A DNA stretch of 22,750 nucleotides. It comes from Xylaria sp. FL1777. Taxonomy: Eukaryota; Ascomycota; Sordariomycetes; Xylariales; Xylariaceae. The position numbers and the translations under genes are program-made. Positions within the stretch are counted from its first letter, which is position 1, and every line of letters starts with the position of its first letter. Positions 9,994 to 19,920 of the stretch are shown here, piece by piece. The notes beneath the pieces were generated by a model that did not search any database, had not been told where the DNA came from, and saw nothing but the letters and a program-made list of their open reading frames with translations. The stretch covers positions 1-22,750 of the forward strand of contig MU400919.1 in NCBI GenBank assembly GCA_022578965.1. Reading direction: 5' to 3'.

Positions 9994-11535
9994 TAAAATA
10001 AATAGCTTATATAAAAACTTTTAATTTTATACTTTATTATATGCTAAAAAAAAAACATATAGCTATTAATAAGCTTTTTAAGAAACCTTTTAAGCTATTA
10101 AATAAATTAAATAATTATTAAAAAAAAAATATAAAAAATTTTATTAATTTTTAATTATATATAATAGTTATTACTATTATATATAAAAAATTAAGCAATT
10201 AACTAGTTAAAAGCTTAGTATACTAAAAAATAAAACTTTTATTATATTTAAAAGAAAATTAAAGCAAAAAAAGTAAGCAGATTATTAAATATTTTATTTT
10301 TAAGCAAGTTTTAAAAGGACTTACAACAAAAAAAAAGCGAAAATACTTTAAAAAAAAAGCCTTTAAATTTTTTATTAATAAGTTTACTTTTTAAAAAAAA
10401 GCAAAGTTTAAAAAAATACTAAAAAAGGTTATTAATAACAAAAAAACCTAAAAAGCTTTTATTAAAAAAAACTATAAAAAAATAACATATAAAAGCTAAA
10501 TATTTATAACTTAATAAATAACTTAAAAATACTACTAAAAAAGCTTTTATTAAAATGTTTATATTATAATTGCTAGTTATTTTAATTACTAAAAATTTAC
10601 TAATAGCAAAAAAACTAAAAAACATTATTTTAATTATTTTTTAAATCTTTTAGTTTTTTAAGTTATAAATATGCAAACTATGCTATTAAGCAACAAATTT
10701 AAAGCTATTATAAAAGCAAAATACAAAATAATAACTTATTTAAAAGCTAAGCTTTTAAAACACGTAAATTTTCTAAAAATACTTAAATTTATTAAAAAAA
10801 AAATCATGTTTTAGCATAAAGTTCTTATTAAAATTAAATGTAATAATAGCTCTAAATTTAAAAAAAAAGTAAAAAACGCAGTAAATATTTTAAGCTATAA
10901 AATAAACTATAGTTTAGCTTATTATTTTTAAGCTTAAAGCTTTATTAAAAAAAGCTATAAACTAATAAAAAAAAGCTTTATATAAATAACAAATAAAACT
11001 AAAAAAAATTAGCTAAAGTACTTAAATTTAGTAGTATAAGCAAATTATATTTTTATGCGCTATTATAACTATAGCTTATATAAACTAATATATAAAAAAA
11101 TGCTAATTTTACTAATAAAAAATGTAATACTAACATAAAAAGTAATTAAGTAATAAAATATTGCTTTTTATAAAAATTTTATTAAAGCTAAAGTTAAGCA
11201 ATTAAAACGCTATAACTAAAATGTTATAAAAGTTAAAGCAATTATAACTAAAAAAAAAAAATTAGCTATAAAAGCTAAATCTTAAAAAAATGCCTATAAA
11301 ATTAAGCAACTATTTAAAAAAAGCTTTTTTATTTTTTTTTATAATACTATACTTTTAATAAATAAGTTTAATAATAAAAAACTGCTATATAAATAAATTA
11401 GCTTTTATAAAGTTAAAAAAAATGTTAATTATAAATAATATTAATTAGCAAAACTAACTAGCAAAAAATTAAAAAGGTTGTTTTTTTTTAAAAAATTAAA
11501 GCAATTTATATAAAATAACTAAAAATACTAAAAAC
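9994..11535 (+). pseudogene. Element A pol relic, part 2: end of RNase H and integrase
   Basis: In the frame with codons at multiples of three, the first segment (10002-10082) reads as the end of a Gypsy RNase H: IAYIKTF, then a KKH-A-x-DGLS-RRP-like block. It continues the frame of 1-2254 if element 1 is removed. Integrase follows: a YYW-x-DVY-like stretch with a Cys pair now Tyr (10578-10580, 10587-10589); a catalytic D-N-x-S-E-F-like block with Asp now AAT (10839-10856); and an SAYHPQAN-like block ending in the catalytic Glu region, now Lys (10911-10955). Then come a WADR-x-like block (about 11035) and a C-terminal tail ending near 11530 with an LK-x-LF...LKQFI-like motif. It would have inserted cDNA into host chromosomes. 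All Gln/Trp positions are TAA/TAG. No chromodomain was seen. Confidence 0.85.
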
Positions 11536-12577
11536 TAAAAAATCCTAACTTTAATATATAAATTACTAGTACTATAACTATTTACTAAAAACTAAATTAA
11601 AATAATAAAGCTTTTAATAATTAAAGCTATAATAGTTAAGCTGCAAAAAGCAAAAAAAATATAATAAGTTATAAAAGCTTTTTAAGTTTATAAAAGCTGC
11701 AATATAACTTTTAGTACTTTAAATATTTCAAGTATTAAAAAATATAATAGCTTATTTTATTTTTTTAGTTATTATACTATAAAGCGCTTTAAAAAGTAAT
11801 AACTAACAAAAGCTAAAGCAATAGATTTTTTTTTTTTTTTTTTTTGTTTTTTTACTAATTGTTTTGTTTTTTATTTTTATTAATTGTATAAGTTTATATA
11901 ATTAAGTTATAATACATAAAACCATTTTTTTTTGCTTAAAACTAAGCGTGTTTTTTATAGCTTTTTTTTTATTAGTTTTATATTTGTTAGTTTTATAGCA
12001 GCTAGTTTATTAGCACTTTTTTTACTATTATACTAAAAATATAAGTCTTTATTTTATTTTAATGTTTTTTAAATAGCTAAGCAGCTTAGTTTTAGTATAA
12101 ATTATTATTGCTTTTTTTTAAAAATGCATAAAAACAAAAAAAACAAAAATAAAAACTGCTTATTAGTTTTAACTACTTAAGTTTATTTTATTGCATTAAT
12201 GCTTACATATAAGTTTTTTTATTTTTAATTGCTTTATTACTTTTATTTAAAACTAAACAGCTTTTTTTGCTTTTAGTTTAAACTATTTAATACTTAATAA
12301 AAACTTTAGAACTACTAAAAAGCAAAAAACACTATTATTACACTTTAAAAAGTTACTAGTTTATATTTTATATATTTAAACTACTAGTAATAACTTAGAG
12401 CTACTATTAAGCAATAATAAGCATTTAGTAAAATAGTAAACATTTAAGCAAAGTTTAAAGTAAGCTTAGTAAAAATAAAATCTTGCTATAGAAAATTAAG
12501 CAAGATTATTTAATTATATAAAGCTAAAAAAATAAAAACTAAAGAAAAAACAAAAGAAAATTTAATAATTTAGTATT
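11536..12577. other. 3' region after element A pol, no assigned gene
   Basis: From about 11540 to 11820 the plus strand stays A-rich; from about 11823, after an 18-base T run, it becomes T-rich. This should contain the 3' untranslated region and perhaps the 3' LTR of element A, but without a second LTR in the window its limits cannot be set. A minus-strand frame at 11775-12090 has few stops and is listed separately. Nothing else was recognised. Confidence 0.35.
11775..12090 (-). pseudogene. Possible decayed minus-strand ORF 3' of element A pol
   Basis: On the minus strand a frame running from about 12090 down to 11775 has only TAA/TAG stops at scattered positions. It is rich in AAA codons, as expected of a Glu-rich protein after RIP. 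No domain was recognised and there is no Cys cluster like that of the antisense frame in elements 1 and 2. In DNA this AT-rich such a frame can arise by chance. Confidence 0.22.
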
Positions 12578-12582
12578 AATAA
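12578..12582. repeat. Putative left target duplication of element 2 (AATAA)
   Basis: The five bases before the LTR of element 2. The partner copy would lie right of the window, so this is inferred from the 5-bp duplication seen for element 1. Confidence 0.45.
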
Positions 12583-13098
12583 TGTAACAGATTTATTATA
12601 TATTAATATAACAGGTTTGCTTTTAAAGTCTTAATTTATAGGTAATAATAGGATCTTTAGCAATAATCCGTTAAAGAAGTTTTTAGGGTATTTTTACTAC
12701 TATGCATTAATAAGGGTTTTAAAAGATTAAAAGTAATAAATGTATTAATGCTTAGCAGTTATAAAAAATTAATAGCTAAAAAGCTAAAACTAAATAAGTA
12801 ACTAAATATAAAAAGTATATAATTATATAAATAAAAAAAACAGTAGTAGTAATTTATAAATGTTGCTTTTTTTAATAAACTTAACGTTATATTGTTTTAA
12901 GTTTAAAGCTTAATAAACTTAACGCTTAAGTTCGTTAAGTTTAAAGCTTAATAAACTTAACGCTTAAGTTTATTAAGTTTATATATTAAACCCTTATAGT
13001 AGTTTAAATATATATCTTTTTAGCAAATAAAACTTTTTTTATGTATGCTTTTTTTATATATGGCTTTTTAACTAGCTTAGTTAGCTTATTTTATAACA
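12583..13098 (-). repeat. 3' LTR of element 2
   Basis: 516 bp, homologous to both LTRs of element 1. It keeps the original terminal TGTAACAG at 12583-12590, which in the other copies is TATAACA, and ends TATAACA. It contains the 38-bp tandem array at 12898-12982. Since the antisense frame and chromodomain follow it directly to the right, this is the 3' LTR of a minus-strand element. Confidence 0.92.
12898..12982. repeat. 38-bp tandem palindromic repeat in element 2 LTR
   Basis: Units 12898-12935 and 12936-12973 plus 9 bases, matching the arrays in both element 1 LTRs. The first unit has TTCGT where the second has TTTAT, showing the transition decay. Confidence 0.85.
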
Positions 13099-13113
13099 TT
13101 ATTTTTTTTTTCC
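13099..13113 (-). promoter_or_regulatory. Polypurine tract of element 2
   Basis: The minus strand reads GG followed by a long A run ending at the 3' LTR. The two G, lost to one G in element 1, support a purine tract rather than a random A run. Confidence 0.55.
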
Positions 13114-13303
13114 GTAATTGTTGTTTTAATAATTTTGTGTTTTCTTTTTTGTAAGTTTTCCTTTTTTTATTTTCTTTTTTTTGCTTTTTATGCTTATTAT
13201 GTTTAGTAAAGTTTTTAAAAAACTTCGCTTGTTGCGTTTTAAACAAAAAGCTTAATAAAACTTTGCTTTGCTTTTTTTTATTAAACTAAAATTAATTAAA
13301 ATA

Positions 13304-13669
13304 GCTTTATGCTTTTGCTACAATTGTTGTAATACAAAATGTTTAATGTTAAAATTTAACTTTAATTAATATATTAAATGTATTGTAGCTAAACAAGCAA
13401 ATTATAACGCTAAAGGTTTATTTTTAAAGCAAATATAGCAGCTTACTTTTTAGCACAAAAAGCTAAAAAATAAATTAAATATGCTAATAAAAAAACATAA
13501 AAAAATAAGTATAAAAATCTGCTGTTTTAAGCAACAAAAGAAATTATAGCAAAAAAAAATAGCTACTATTATAGCTTATAGTTTAAATAGTTTAAAAAAG
13601 TTTAAGCAAGTTAAAGCAAAAAAGCGTTATATAGCTAAAAAATAAAAATAGCGCGCTAAAGCAACATAA
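13304..13669 (+). pseudogene. Antisense ORF relic in element 2: Cys-cluster plus coiled-coil protein
   Basis: Counterpart of 2976-3341, same 122-codon length and frame, closed by TAA at 13667-13669. This copy keeps Cys at codons 5, 8, 13 and 26 where element 1 has Tyr at 13 and 26; element 1 in turn keeps 23 and 34. Codons 40-122 are again Lys-rich with spaced Leu/Ile. Stops occur at codons where the other copy has Gln (CAA), for example near the C-terminus. Absence of any indel in two copies supports a real protein-coding frame before RIP. No promoter was recognised. Confidence 0.6.
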
Positions 13670-13739
13670 CTATTACTAGTTGTTTTTTTAAAGTTTAATT
13701 AAAACATATTAAACGTTTTATTTAAAGTTAATCTTTTTT

Positions 13740-14242
13740 TTTTAGCTTTAATTAATTAAAGTATTAACAATAAAACTAGTTTATAATTATTTTAGCGATT
13801 TTTAAGTGTTTTTTAGGTTTTTAAGTATTATTAACATATAAATATTTTTTTTATTTAATAAAATACTTAATATTATTATTATTTTAACAAAAATCTAGTA
13901 TATTTTTAACTTTATAAATGTTTTAATCTGTTTTTATTTTTAGTTATATTTTAATAAATATTTTAATAAGTGCTAATTTTAGCAAAAAAATATAAAAAAC
14001 AAAGTAAATTTGCATATTTTTTAGTAATAACAGTTTATAGTTAATAAGTAAAATAACTTCCTTAATTTTAAAAGAGCTAAGTTTTTTAAATTTTAATTTA
14101 TTGCTTAGTTGTTTTATTTTAATTTAGAAAATATTAATATTTGCATTTTGTTTTTATTATAGCAAATAAACTTTGTTTTTTTTCTTAAAAGTTAGTTCTT
14201 TAGTTTGTTTTTTGTTATAATATATTAATATTTATTATTATA
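13740..14242 (-). pseudogene. Element 2 pol relic, segment 1: integrase C-terminus and chromodomain
   Basis: Minus-strand frame with triplets at multiples of three. The chromodomain is at about 13748-13908 with an ILDF start, a KYFIK segment and an NT-stop motif where the stop replaces Trp. It is interrupted on its 5' side by insertion B at 14227-14242, which falls between the integrase core and the chromodomain. The frame continues at 16438. Confidence 0.85.
14227..14242. repeat. Left target-site duplication of insertion B (16 bp)
   Basis: AATATTTATTATTATA here and at 16438-16453. The empty site in element 1 (3899-3914) reads AACATTTGTTGTTATA, identical but for transitions. The last TA could instead belong to the element tail. 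Confidence 0.88.
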
Positions 14243-14370
14243 TATTGTATTACTTAGGCTAACAGCTTATTAGCTATACTAGTTTTTATTTTTTATATAT
14301 ATAGGTAAAAACTGTGCTTATAAGTCGAAAGCAAGCTATAAGCAGCTTATTTTTTTTTTAGTAGCTAAAT
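14243..14370 (-). repeat. Shared 3' end of B (family tail with stem-loop)
   Basis: The reverse complement carries GTTTTTACC, a short hairpin (GCTAA, loop, TTAGC) and AAGTAATACAA with a TA tail. The same order is found at 19250-19379 (C) and 19921-20030 (D). Such a 3' segment is what a LINE reverse transcriptase would recognise. Confidence 0.65.
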
Positions 14371-16437
14371 AAAAACATTTTATATTTACTTTTAAGTTGC
14401 ACTAGTTTTGCTATAATTTTATTAAGTGCTTTGCTTTTTATTTTTTTGCTTTTAAGTTGTTTGCTTACTTATATTATACTATTAATTAGGTATATATACT
14501 TTTACGTAGTTACTTTATAGTTCTTTTTTTTTTGTATTTTTTTTGCTTTGTAGTTTGCTTGCTTTAGTATTGCTGCTTGCTTTATGCTACTTATAGTAGT
14601 TTTCTTAGTTCTAGTACTTACTTAGCTAAATATGCTGCTTTTTTTTCTTAGTTTTTTTTTAAACTTTTTTTTATTATATTATTAATGCATTATAGTTTGC
14701 TTGCTTTAGTATTGCTGCTAGCTTTTTATTATATTAGTTTTTTTATAACTAAGTTATAACTAAGTTATAAGCAAAGTTAATTGCTTATTATTTTTTAGTT
14801 TGCTTTTTGCATATTTATTTTTTAAGCTGCTTTTATGCTTTTTATAGTAAACTTATTAAATAAGTATAGCTTATAAATAGCTTATATATTAAGCAATATA
14901 AAGTAGCAATAAGTAATAAGTTACTTTATTTAGCTATTTATGCTAATTTTTTCCTTTTTTAACTATTAATTTTATTACTTTTATTATTATTACTATTATA
15001 TGCTTAGCTTACGCTTGTTTTAATATATTAAAGTGCTTAGTTCATAATATAATTAGTTATTAATATATTATAGTTATATAAAAATCTATTTTATTATAAC
15101 TGCTATGCTTTTTATAGTACGTATTTATAACTAGCTTAACTTAAATATATATATTAACTAGTATTAAACTTATATATTTAAAGTTATAAGTTATTTTACT
15201 GCAGTTTTTATTAGTTATTTAATTTATAATACTAAATAAAGTAGCTAATAGCTTGCTATTATATAGTTTAAGCTTTTATAACTGCTTGTTGTTATGTTTT
15301 TTTGCTATAACACTAATTCTTAAAATAAAAGTAAATGCTTTAATGCTTTACACTAAAATATTACTAATAGCTTTAAAATTTATATTTATTAAGCACGCTA
15401 AAATGCTTAAGCTATACTATTACTATATTGCTTATGTTATAATAATATGTTATGCATTTTTTATTGCTGTTTTTTTTATGCTAACTATATAAAAACATTA
15501 ATAATTTTTGCGCTTGCAATATTACTAACAAGTTTACTAAGTGCTTATAATGCAAAAAAAGCAAAATAAGCACTAAAAGTAGCAATTATAATTCTATAAG
15601 TACTTTTAACTATATTAATGTTTGCATGTTTTTAAGCTTTATTTTATGCTTATTTTAACTATTAAAGTTCTTTTAATTTTAAGTACTATTAATAATTTCT
15701 TAGCTTAAAAAAGTTAATAAAGAACTTTAATTGTTTATTAAAGCTTATATAGCTACGCGTTATTTTTGTATTAATAAAAATATTTAAGCTGCATTTATAG
15801 CTAATATATAACTTTAAGTTGCAATTAAAAAAGCAAAAAAAGCTGCAATAAATAAAAAAGCCAGAAGTTTTATATAAATAAACTAGTTAAAAAGTATTTA
15901 TATAACTTTTAAAAGTTAGCATTATTATATATTTAATAGCTAAAAGTTTTAGTAGAATTTTAATGTTTAATGCTTAATAAAGTTGCTTAATTACTTTGCT
16001 TTTTTATAATGTATGCTTTTTAACTTCTATAGTTTTATGTTTATAATTTTATATTGCTGTTTTTAGTACTTTATTATGTTATGCTTTACTTTAAAGTTTA
16101 TAAACGTAAACCTATAATAAGTAGCCTTTTTAAAACTATAAGTAGCAAATAGCTTTATAATAAATGTTTTAGCTTTTGCTTTATAATTATAGTAAACCTT
16201 TCTTAGCTTAAAAAAAAGCTAGTATTAATGCTTAGCTATTTTTGCTTTATGTTTAAAAGCCTTTGTTTTTATGTTTTTATAGCTACTTATAACTTAATTA
16301 GTTCTTTAGTTATGTTATAATAATTAAGCTTCTTTATATTTAAAACTTATTTAGCTATTTTACGTGCTTTTTTTAGGTTATATAATAACTAATAGCCTAG
16401 TTAAAAATTTGTTTGCTTTTTTAGTGTGCTGCAAGTA
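14243..16437 (-). mobile_element. Insertion B: 2.2-kb LINE-like non-autonomous retroelement
   Basis: About 2195 bp inserted in element 2 pol, absent from the same place in element 1. It has a 16-bp target duplication, no terminal inverted repeats and, read on the minus strand, ends in GTAATACAA followed by a TA-rich tail. These are signs of target-primed reverse transcription as in non-LTR retrotransposons. It is the same unit as C (17184-19379) in opposite orientation, with the same 5' end, so it is probably a fixed-length element rather than a randomly truncated one. No reverse transcriptase, endonuclease or RNA polymerase III boxes were recognised. The body has decayed minus-strand frames described under C. 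An Alu-like or tRNA-derived SINE is excluded by size; a processed host transcript is possible. Confidence 0.78.
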
Positions 16438-16453
16438 AATATTTATTATTATA
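16438..16453. repeat. Right target-site duplication of insertion B
   Basis: Exact copy of 14227-14242; element 2 pol resumes here and aligns to element 1 from position 3899. Confidence 0.88.
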
Positions 16454-17183
16454 AAAACTAAAAACATAGTTGCAATTTAGCTTATAACATTTTAATTTTT
16501 ATTATAATAGTTCTTGCTTAAAGTATTATAATTAAAATAATAAGTGCTTTTATTAATGTTTTTTTTTGTTTTTTAATAATTGTTTATTGTTTATAAATAG
16601 CTTTATGCAAAAATATATTTATATTTTTGTTTATTAATATATTATATAAAATTTATGCTATTAATAATAGTTTTACTTAATTATTTTATTAATAGTTAAT
16701 ATAACTTTATAAATATTGCTTTAGTATTTAGTTTAGTTTTTTTGTTTGTTTATTAGTTTATAAATAGTAAGCAATTAAAAACTTTAGTTTAATACTAATA
16801 AATTTAAAAAAACTAGTTTTAAACTTAAAAATAAATAGCTTATTTTAATTAAAAATAATTTTTTTTAGTAATTTATGTTTATTTAAATATTAGCATATAA
16901 AAGCATATATAAGTTATTTAGCTATTATATTTCCTTTAAATAGTAAAAAGTAAGCATACTTAATAAGTTTATTAATAATAACTTATATTTTATTATATTA
17001 TACTTTTATAACTAAATCGGTTAATAAAAGTAATGCTATAATAAAATCTTAAGCAATAGTGTACTATGCTTGTTTAAGTATTTATATTAATTATAGCAGT
17101 TTATAAAGCTTATATTAAGCTACTTTAGCTTTATTGCAAATATTGCACTTTTTTATAATAAATTTAACTATATTTTATAGTTT
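16454..17183 (-). pseudogene. Element 2 pol relic, segment 2: integrase catalytic core
   Basis: In the same frame as the chromodomain. The zinc-binding pair is intact as C-N-I-C at 17136-17147, better kept than in element 1. The SDRDK-like block with the second catalytic Asp is near 16838-16862, with Arg now TAA and Asp now Asn. The YHPQTDGQT-like block is near 16741-16775. The segment is cut at 17169-17183 by insertion C, inside the zinc-binding domain. Confidence 0.87.
17169..17183. repeat. Left target-site duplication of insertion C (15 bp)
   Basis: TATATTTTATAGTTT here, TATATTTTATAGTTC at 19380-19394. The empty site in element 1 (4630-4644) reads TATGTTTTATAGTTT. Only transitions separate the three. 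Confidence 0.87.
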
Positions 17184-17299
17184 ACTTGTAGTATACTAAA
17201 AAAATAAACAAATTTTTAACTAAGCTACTAATTATTATATAACTTAAAAAAAGCACATAAAATAGCTAAATAAGTTTTAAATATAAAAAGGCTTAGCTA

Positions 17300-17620
17300 T
17301 TATAACATAGCTAAAGAACTAATTAAGTTATAAGCAGCTATAAAAACATAAAAATAAAGGCCTTTAAATATAAAATAAAAACAGCTAAGCATTAATACTA
17401 GCTTTTCTTTAAGCTAAAAAAAGTTTATTATAACTATAAAGCAAAAACTAAAGCATTTATTATAAAGCTATTTGCTACTTATAGTTTTAAAAAAGCTGCT
17501 TATTATAAGTTTATGTTTATAAACTTTAAAGTAAAGCATAATATAATAAAGTATTAAAAACAGCAATATAAAATTATAAACATAAAACTACAGAAATTAA
17601 AAAGCATATATTATAAAAAA
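17300..17620 (+). pseudogene. Unrecognised decayed ORF in the 5' half of insertion C
   Basis: A frame of roughly 100 codons, open apart from TAA/TAG that read as Gln/Trp, is shared by C and by the reverse complement of B. It is rich in Lys, Tyr, Phe and Ile. A hydrophobic-aromatic stretch lies near 17455-17550. No family was identified. The frame differs from that of the 3' ORF (18984-19334), so there are either two ORFs or an indel between them. Confidence 0.4.
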
Positions 17621-18983
17621 GCAAAACAATTAAGCAACTTTATTAAGCACTAAATACCAAAATTTTACTAAAACTTTTAGCTATTAAATATATAATAATG
17701 CTAACTTTTAAAAGTTATATAAACACTTTTTAACTAGCTTATTTATATAAAACTTTTGGCTTTTTTACTTGCTGCAGCTTTTTTTGCTTTTTTAATTGCA
17801 ACTTAAAGTTATATATTAGCTATAAATACAGTTTAAATATTTCTATTAGTATAAAAATAGCACATAGCTATGCAAGCTTTAATAAACAATTAAAGTTCTT
17901 TATTAACTTTTTTAAGCTAAGAAATTATTAATAATACTTAAAATTAAAAAAACTTTAATAGTTAAAATAAGCATAAAATAAAGCTTAAAAACGTGCAAAC
18001 ACTAATATAGTTAAAAGTACTTATAAAACTATAACTGCTACTTTTAGTGCTTACTTTGCTTTTTTTATATCGTAAGCACTTAGTAAACTTGCTAATAATA
18101 TTGCAAACGCAAAAGTTATTAATGTTTTTATATAGTTAGCATAAAAAAAACAGTAATAAAAAGTACATAATATATTACTATAATATAAGCAATATAATAA
18201 TAATATAGCTTAAGCATTTTAGTATGCTTAATAAATACAAATTTTAAAGCTATTAATAATACTTTAGTATAAAGTACTAAAACATTTACTTTTATTTTGA
18301 AAATTAGCATTATAGCAAAAAAGCATAACAACAAGCAGTTATAAAAGCTTAAACTATATAATAGCAAGCTATTAGCTACTTTATTTAATACTATAAATTA
18401 AATAACTAATAAAAACTACAGCAAAATAATTTATAACTTTAAATATATAGGCTTAATATTAGTTAGCATATATATTTAAGCTAAGCTAATTATAAATACG
18501 TACTATAAAAAGCATAATAGTTATAATAAAATAGATTTTTATATAATTATAACGTATTAATAACTAATTATATTACGAACTAAGCATTTTAACATACTAA
18601 AGCAAACATAAGCTAAGCATATAATAGTAGTAGTAATAAAAGTAATAAAATTAATAATTAAAAAAGAAAAAAATTAGCATAAATAGCTAAATAAAATAAC
18701 TTATTACTTATTGTTACTTTATATTGCTTAGTGCATAAGCTATTTATAAGCTATGTTTACTTAATAAGCTTACTGCAAAAAGCATAAAAGCAGCTTAAAA
18801 AATAAATATGCAAAAAGCAAACTAAAAAGTAATAAGCAATTAATTTTACTTATAACTTAGTTATAATTTAATTATAAAAAAATTAGTGCAGCAAAAAGCT
18901 AGCAGTAATACTAAAGCAAACAAACTATAATGCATTAGTAATATAATAAAAAAAGGTTTAAAAAAAAACTAAAAAAAAAAAGC

Positions 18984-19334
18984 AGCACATTTAGCTAAAT
19001 AAGTGCTAAAACTAAAAAAACTGCTACAGGCAATACAAAGCAAGCAACAATACTAAAGCAAACAAACTACAAAGCAAAAAAAATACAAAAAAAAAAAAAC
19101 TACAAAGTAATTATATAAAAGTGCATACACCTAGTTAATAGCATAATACAAATAAGCAAACAACCTAAAAGCAAAGAAATAAAAAGCAAAGCACTTAATA
19201 AAATTGTAGCAAAACTAGTGCAACTTAGGAATAAATATAAAATGTTTTTACTTAGCTACTAGAAAAAAAGTAAGCCGCTTATAGCTCGCTTTTAACCTAC
19301 AAGCACGGTTTTTACCTGTATATATAAAAAATAA
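18984..19334 (+). pseudogene. Unrecognised decayed ORF at the 3' end of insertion C
   Basis: A plus-strand frame with very few stops. It includes an ATGNTKQATILKQ-like segment (19023-19060), an ISKQPKSKEIKSKAL segment (about 19150-19200), IVAKLVQL (about 19203-19226) and SKPLIARF (19269-19292). The TAA at 19293-19295 is CGA (Arg) in copy B, so it is a RIP stop rather than the natural end; the first stop shared by both copies is at 19332-19334. The frame runs into the 3' segment shared with D, where both read STVFT. No known domain was recognised. A direct repeat around ATACTAAAGCAAACAAACTA (18909-18928 and 19049-19068) lies at its 5' side. Confidence 0.42.
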
Positions 19335-19379
19335 AAACTAGCATAGCTAATAGGCCGTTAGCCCAAGTAATACAATATA

Positions 19380-19394
19380 TATATTTTATAGTTC
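19380..19394. repeat. Right target-site duplication of insertion C
   Basis: Matches 17169-17183 in 14 of 15 bases, the last being a C/T difference. Element 2 pol resumes here. Confidence 0.87.
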
Positions 19395-19920
19395 TAAAAA
19401 ATTATATTTTTTCTGTAGTTATTTAACTGTTTTTATTGCTTTTTAGTGTTTATATAATAAATATTTATAGAACTTTTTAATAAACTTATTTTGTAAAAAT
19501 TTTAGTAAGTAAACCTTGCGTTTATATATTAGCTTATTATTTTTTAATTTTTTATGCTTTTATAGCTATATTAACTTTTTTAAATTATAGGCTTATTATA
19601 GCTATATATTTATAAAATCTTTAAGTATAATTTTAACTTTTAAGCTTTTATTTTTTTAAAAATATAATACTTAAATGTTTTTTTTTAAAACTTTAAATCC
19701 TTTTTAACTTTATTAACTAAATATGTTTGCTTAAATATTTTCTTTGTTTTTAATATAACATATTTTAAAGTTAAACTTAAAAAAAAAAACTATTTAATTT
19801 TTATGTTATTTAATAATTTTTTATATAATTATAAATTTTATTAAGTTTTAATAATTTAAATAAATCTTAATTAGTTTTATAGTTTTTATAAAAAATAGTT
19901 TTTACTTTTTAAGTGCTATA
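19395..19920 (-). pseudogene. Element 2 pol relic, segment 3: integrase N-terminus to RNase H region
   Basis: Colinear with element 1 positions 4645-5170 without indels. By position it holds the start of the integrase zinc domain and the end of RNase H. No catalytic residue was individually read here. It is cut by insertion D at 19906-19920. Confidence 0.75.
19906..19920. repeat. Left target-site duplication of insertion D (15 bp)
   Basis: TTTTTAAGTGCTATA here and exactly at 21142-21156. The empty site in element 1 (5156-5170) is the same sequence. Confidence 0.92.

Larger units (their letters stand above)
1..11535 (+). mobile_element. Element A: older Ty3/Gypsy retrotransposon, interrupted by element 1
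   Basis: Plus-strand Ty3/Gypsy pol remnants lie on both sides of element 1 and join in one reading frame when element 1 and one 5-bp target copy (2255-9993) are removed. The order is reverse transcriptase, RNase H, integrase, as in Ty3/Gypsy (Metaviridae). The 5' LTR, gag and protease would lie left of the window or in the unreadable first kilobase. The last recognisable coding is near 11535. No LTR can be delimited because only one end is present. All frames are closed by TAA/TAG at expected Gln/Trp/Arg positions, as RIP would produce. It is the oldest layer because element 1 sits inside it. Confidence 0.82.
17184..19379 (+). mobile_element. Insertion C: inverted second copy of the 2.2-kb LINE-like unit
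   Basis: About 2196 bp, aligned end to end in inverted orientation with B. Insertion plus duplication is 2211 bp for both. Both begin with ACTTGTAGTATAC / ACTTGCAGCACAC and end in GTAATACAA(TA)n. A readable plus-strand stretch at about 17340-17620 (KAxAKTF...KATYYRFTFINFK-like) and another at 18984-19334 have stops only at RIP-type positions, so the sense strand agrees with the tail direction. I do not recognise either product. It interrupts the integrase of element 2. Confidence 0.78.

Noticed and set aside
10419..10625. 68-codon minus-strand ORF
   Set aside because: Antisense to the integrase of element A, whose plus-strand frame carries recognisable motifs.
12351..12395. Inverted repeat around GTTACTAGTTTA
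   Set aside because: Arms are imperfect with several unpaired bases, and such palindromes are expected by chance in A/T-dominated DNA.
15253..15492. 79-codon plus-strand ORF in insertion B
   Set aside because: It lies antisense to the direction given by the element tail and to the frames open in both copies. It is strongly hydrophobic only because of AT-rich codons, and recurs in C simply because C is the same unit.
18128..18367. 79-codon minus-strand ORF in insertion C, nearly identical to that in B
   Set aside because: Same shadow as in B, inverted. Conservation reflects copy relationship, not selection.
14243..19379. B and C as terminal inverted repeats of one DNA transposon
   Set aside because: Each has its own target duplication and its own empty site in element 1, 730 bp apart, so they are two independent insertions.
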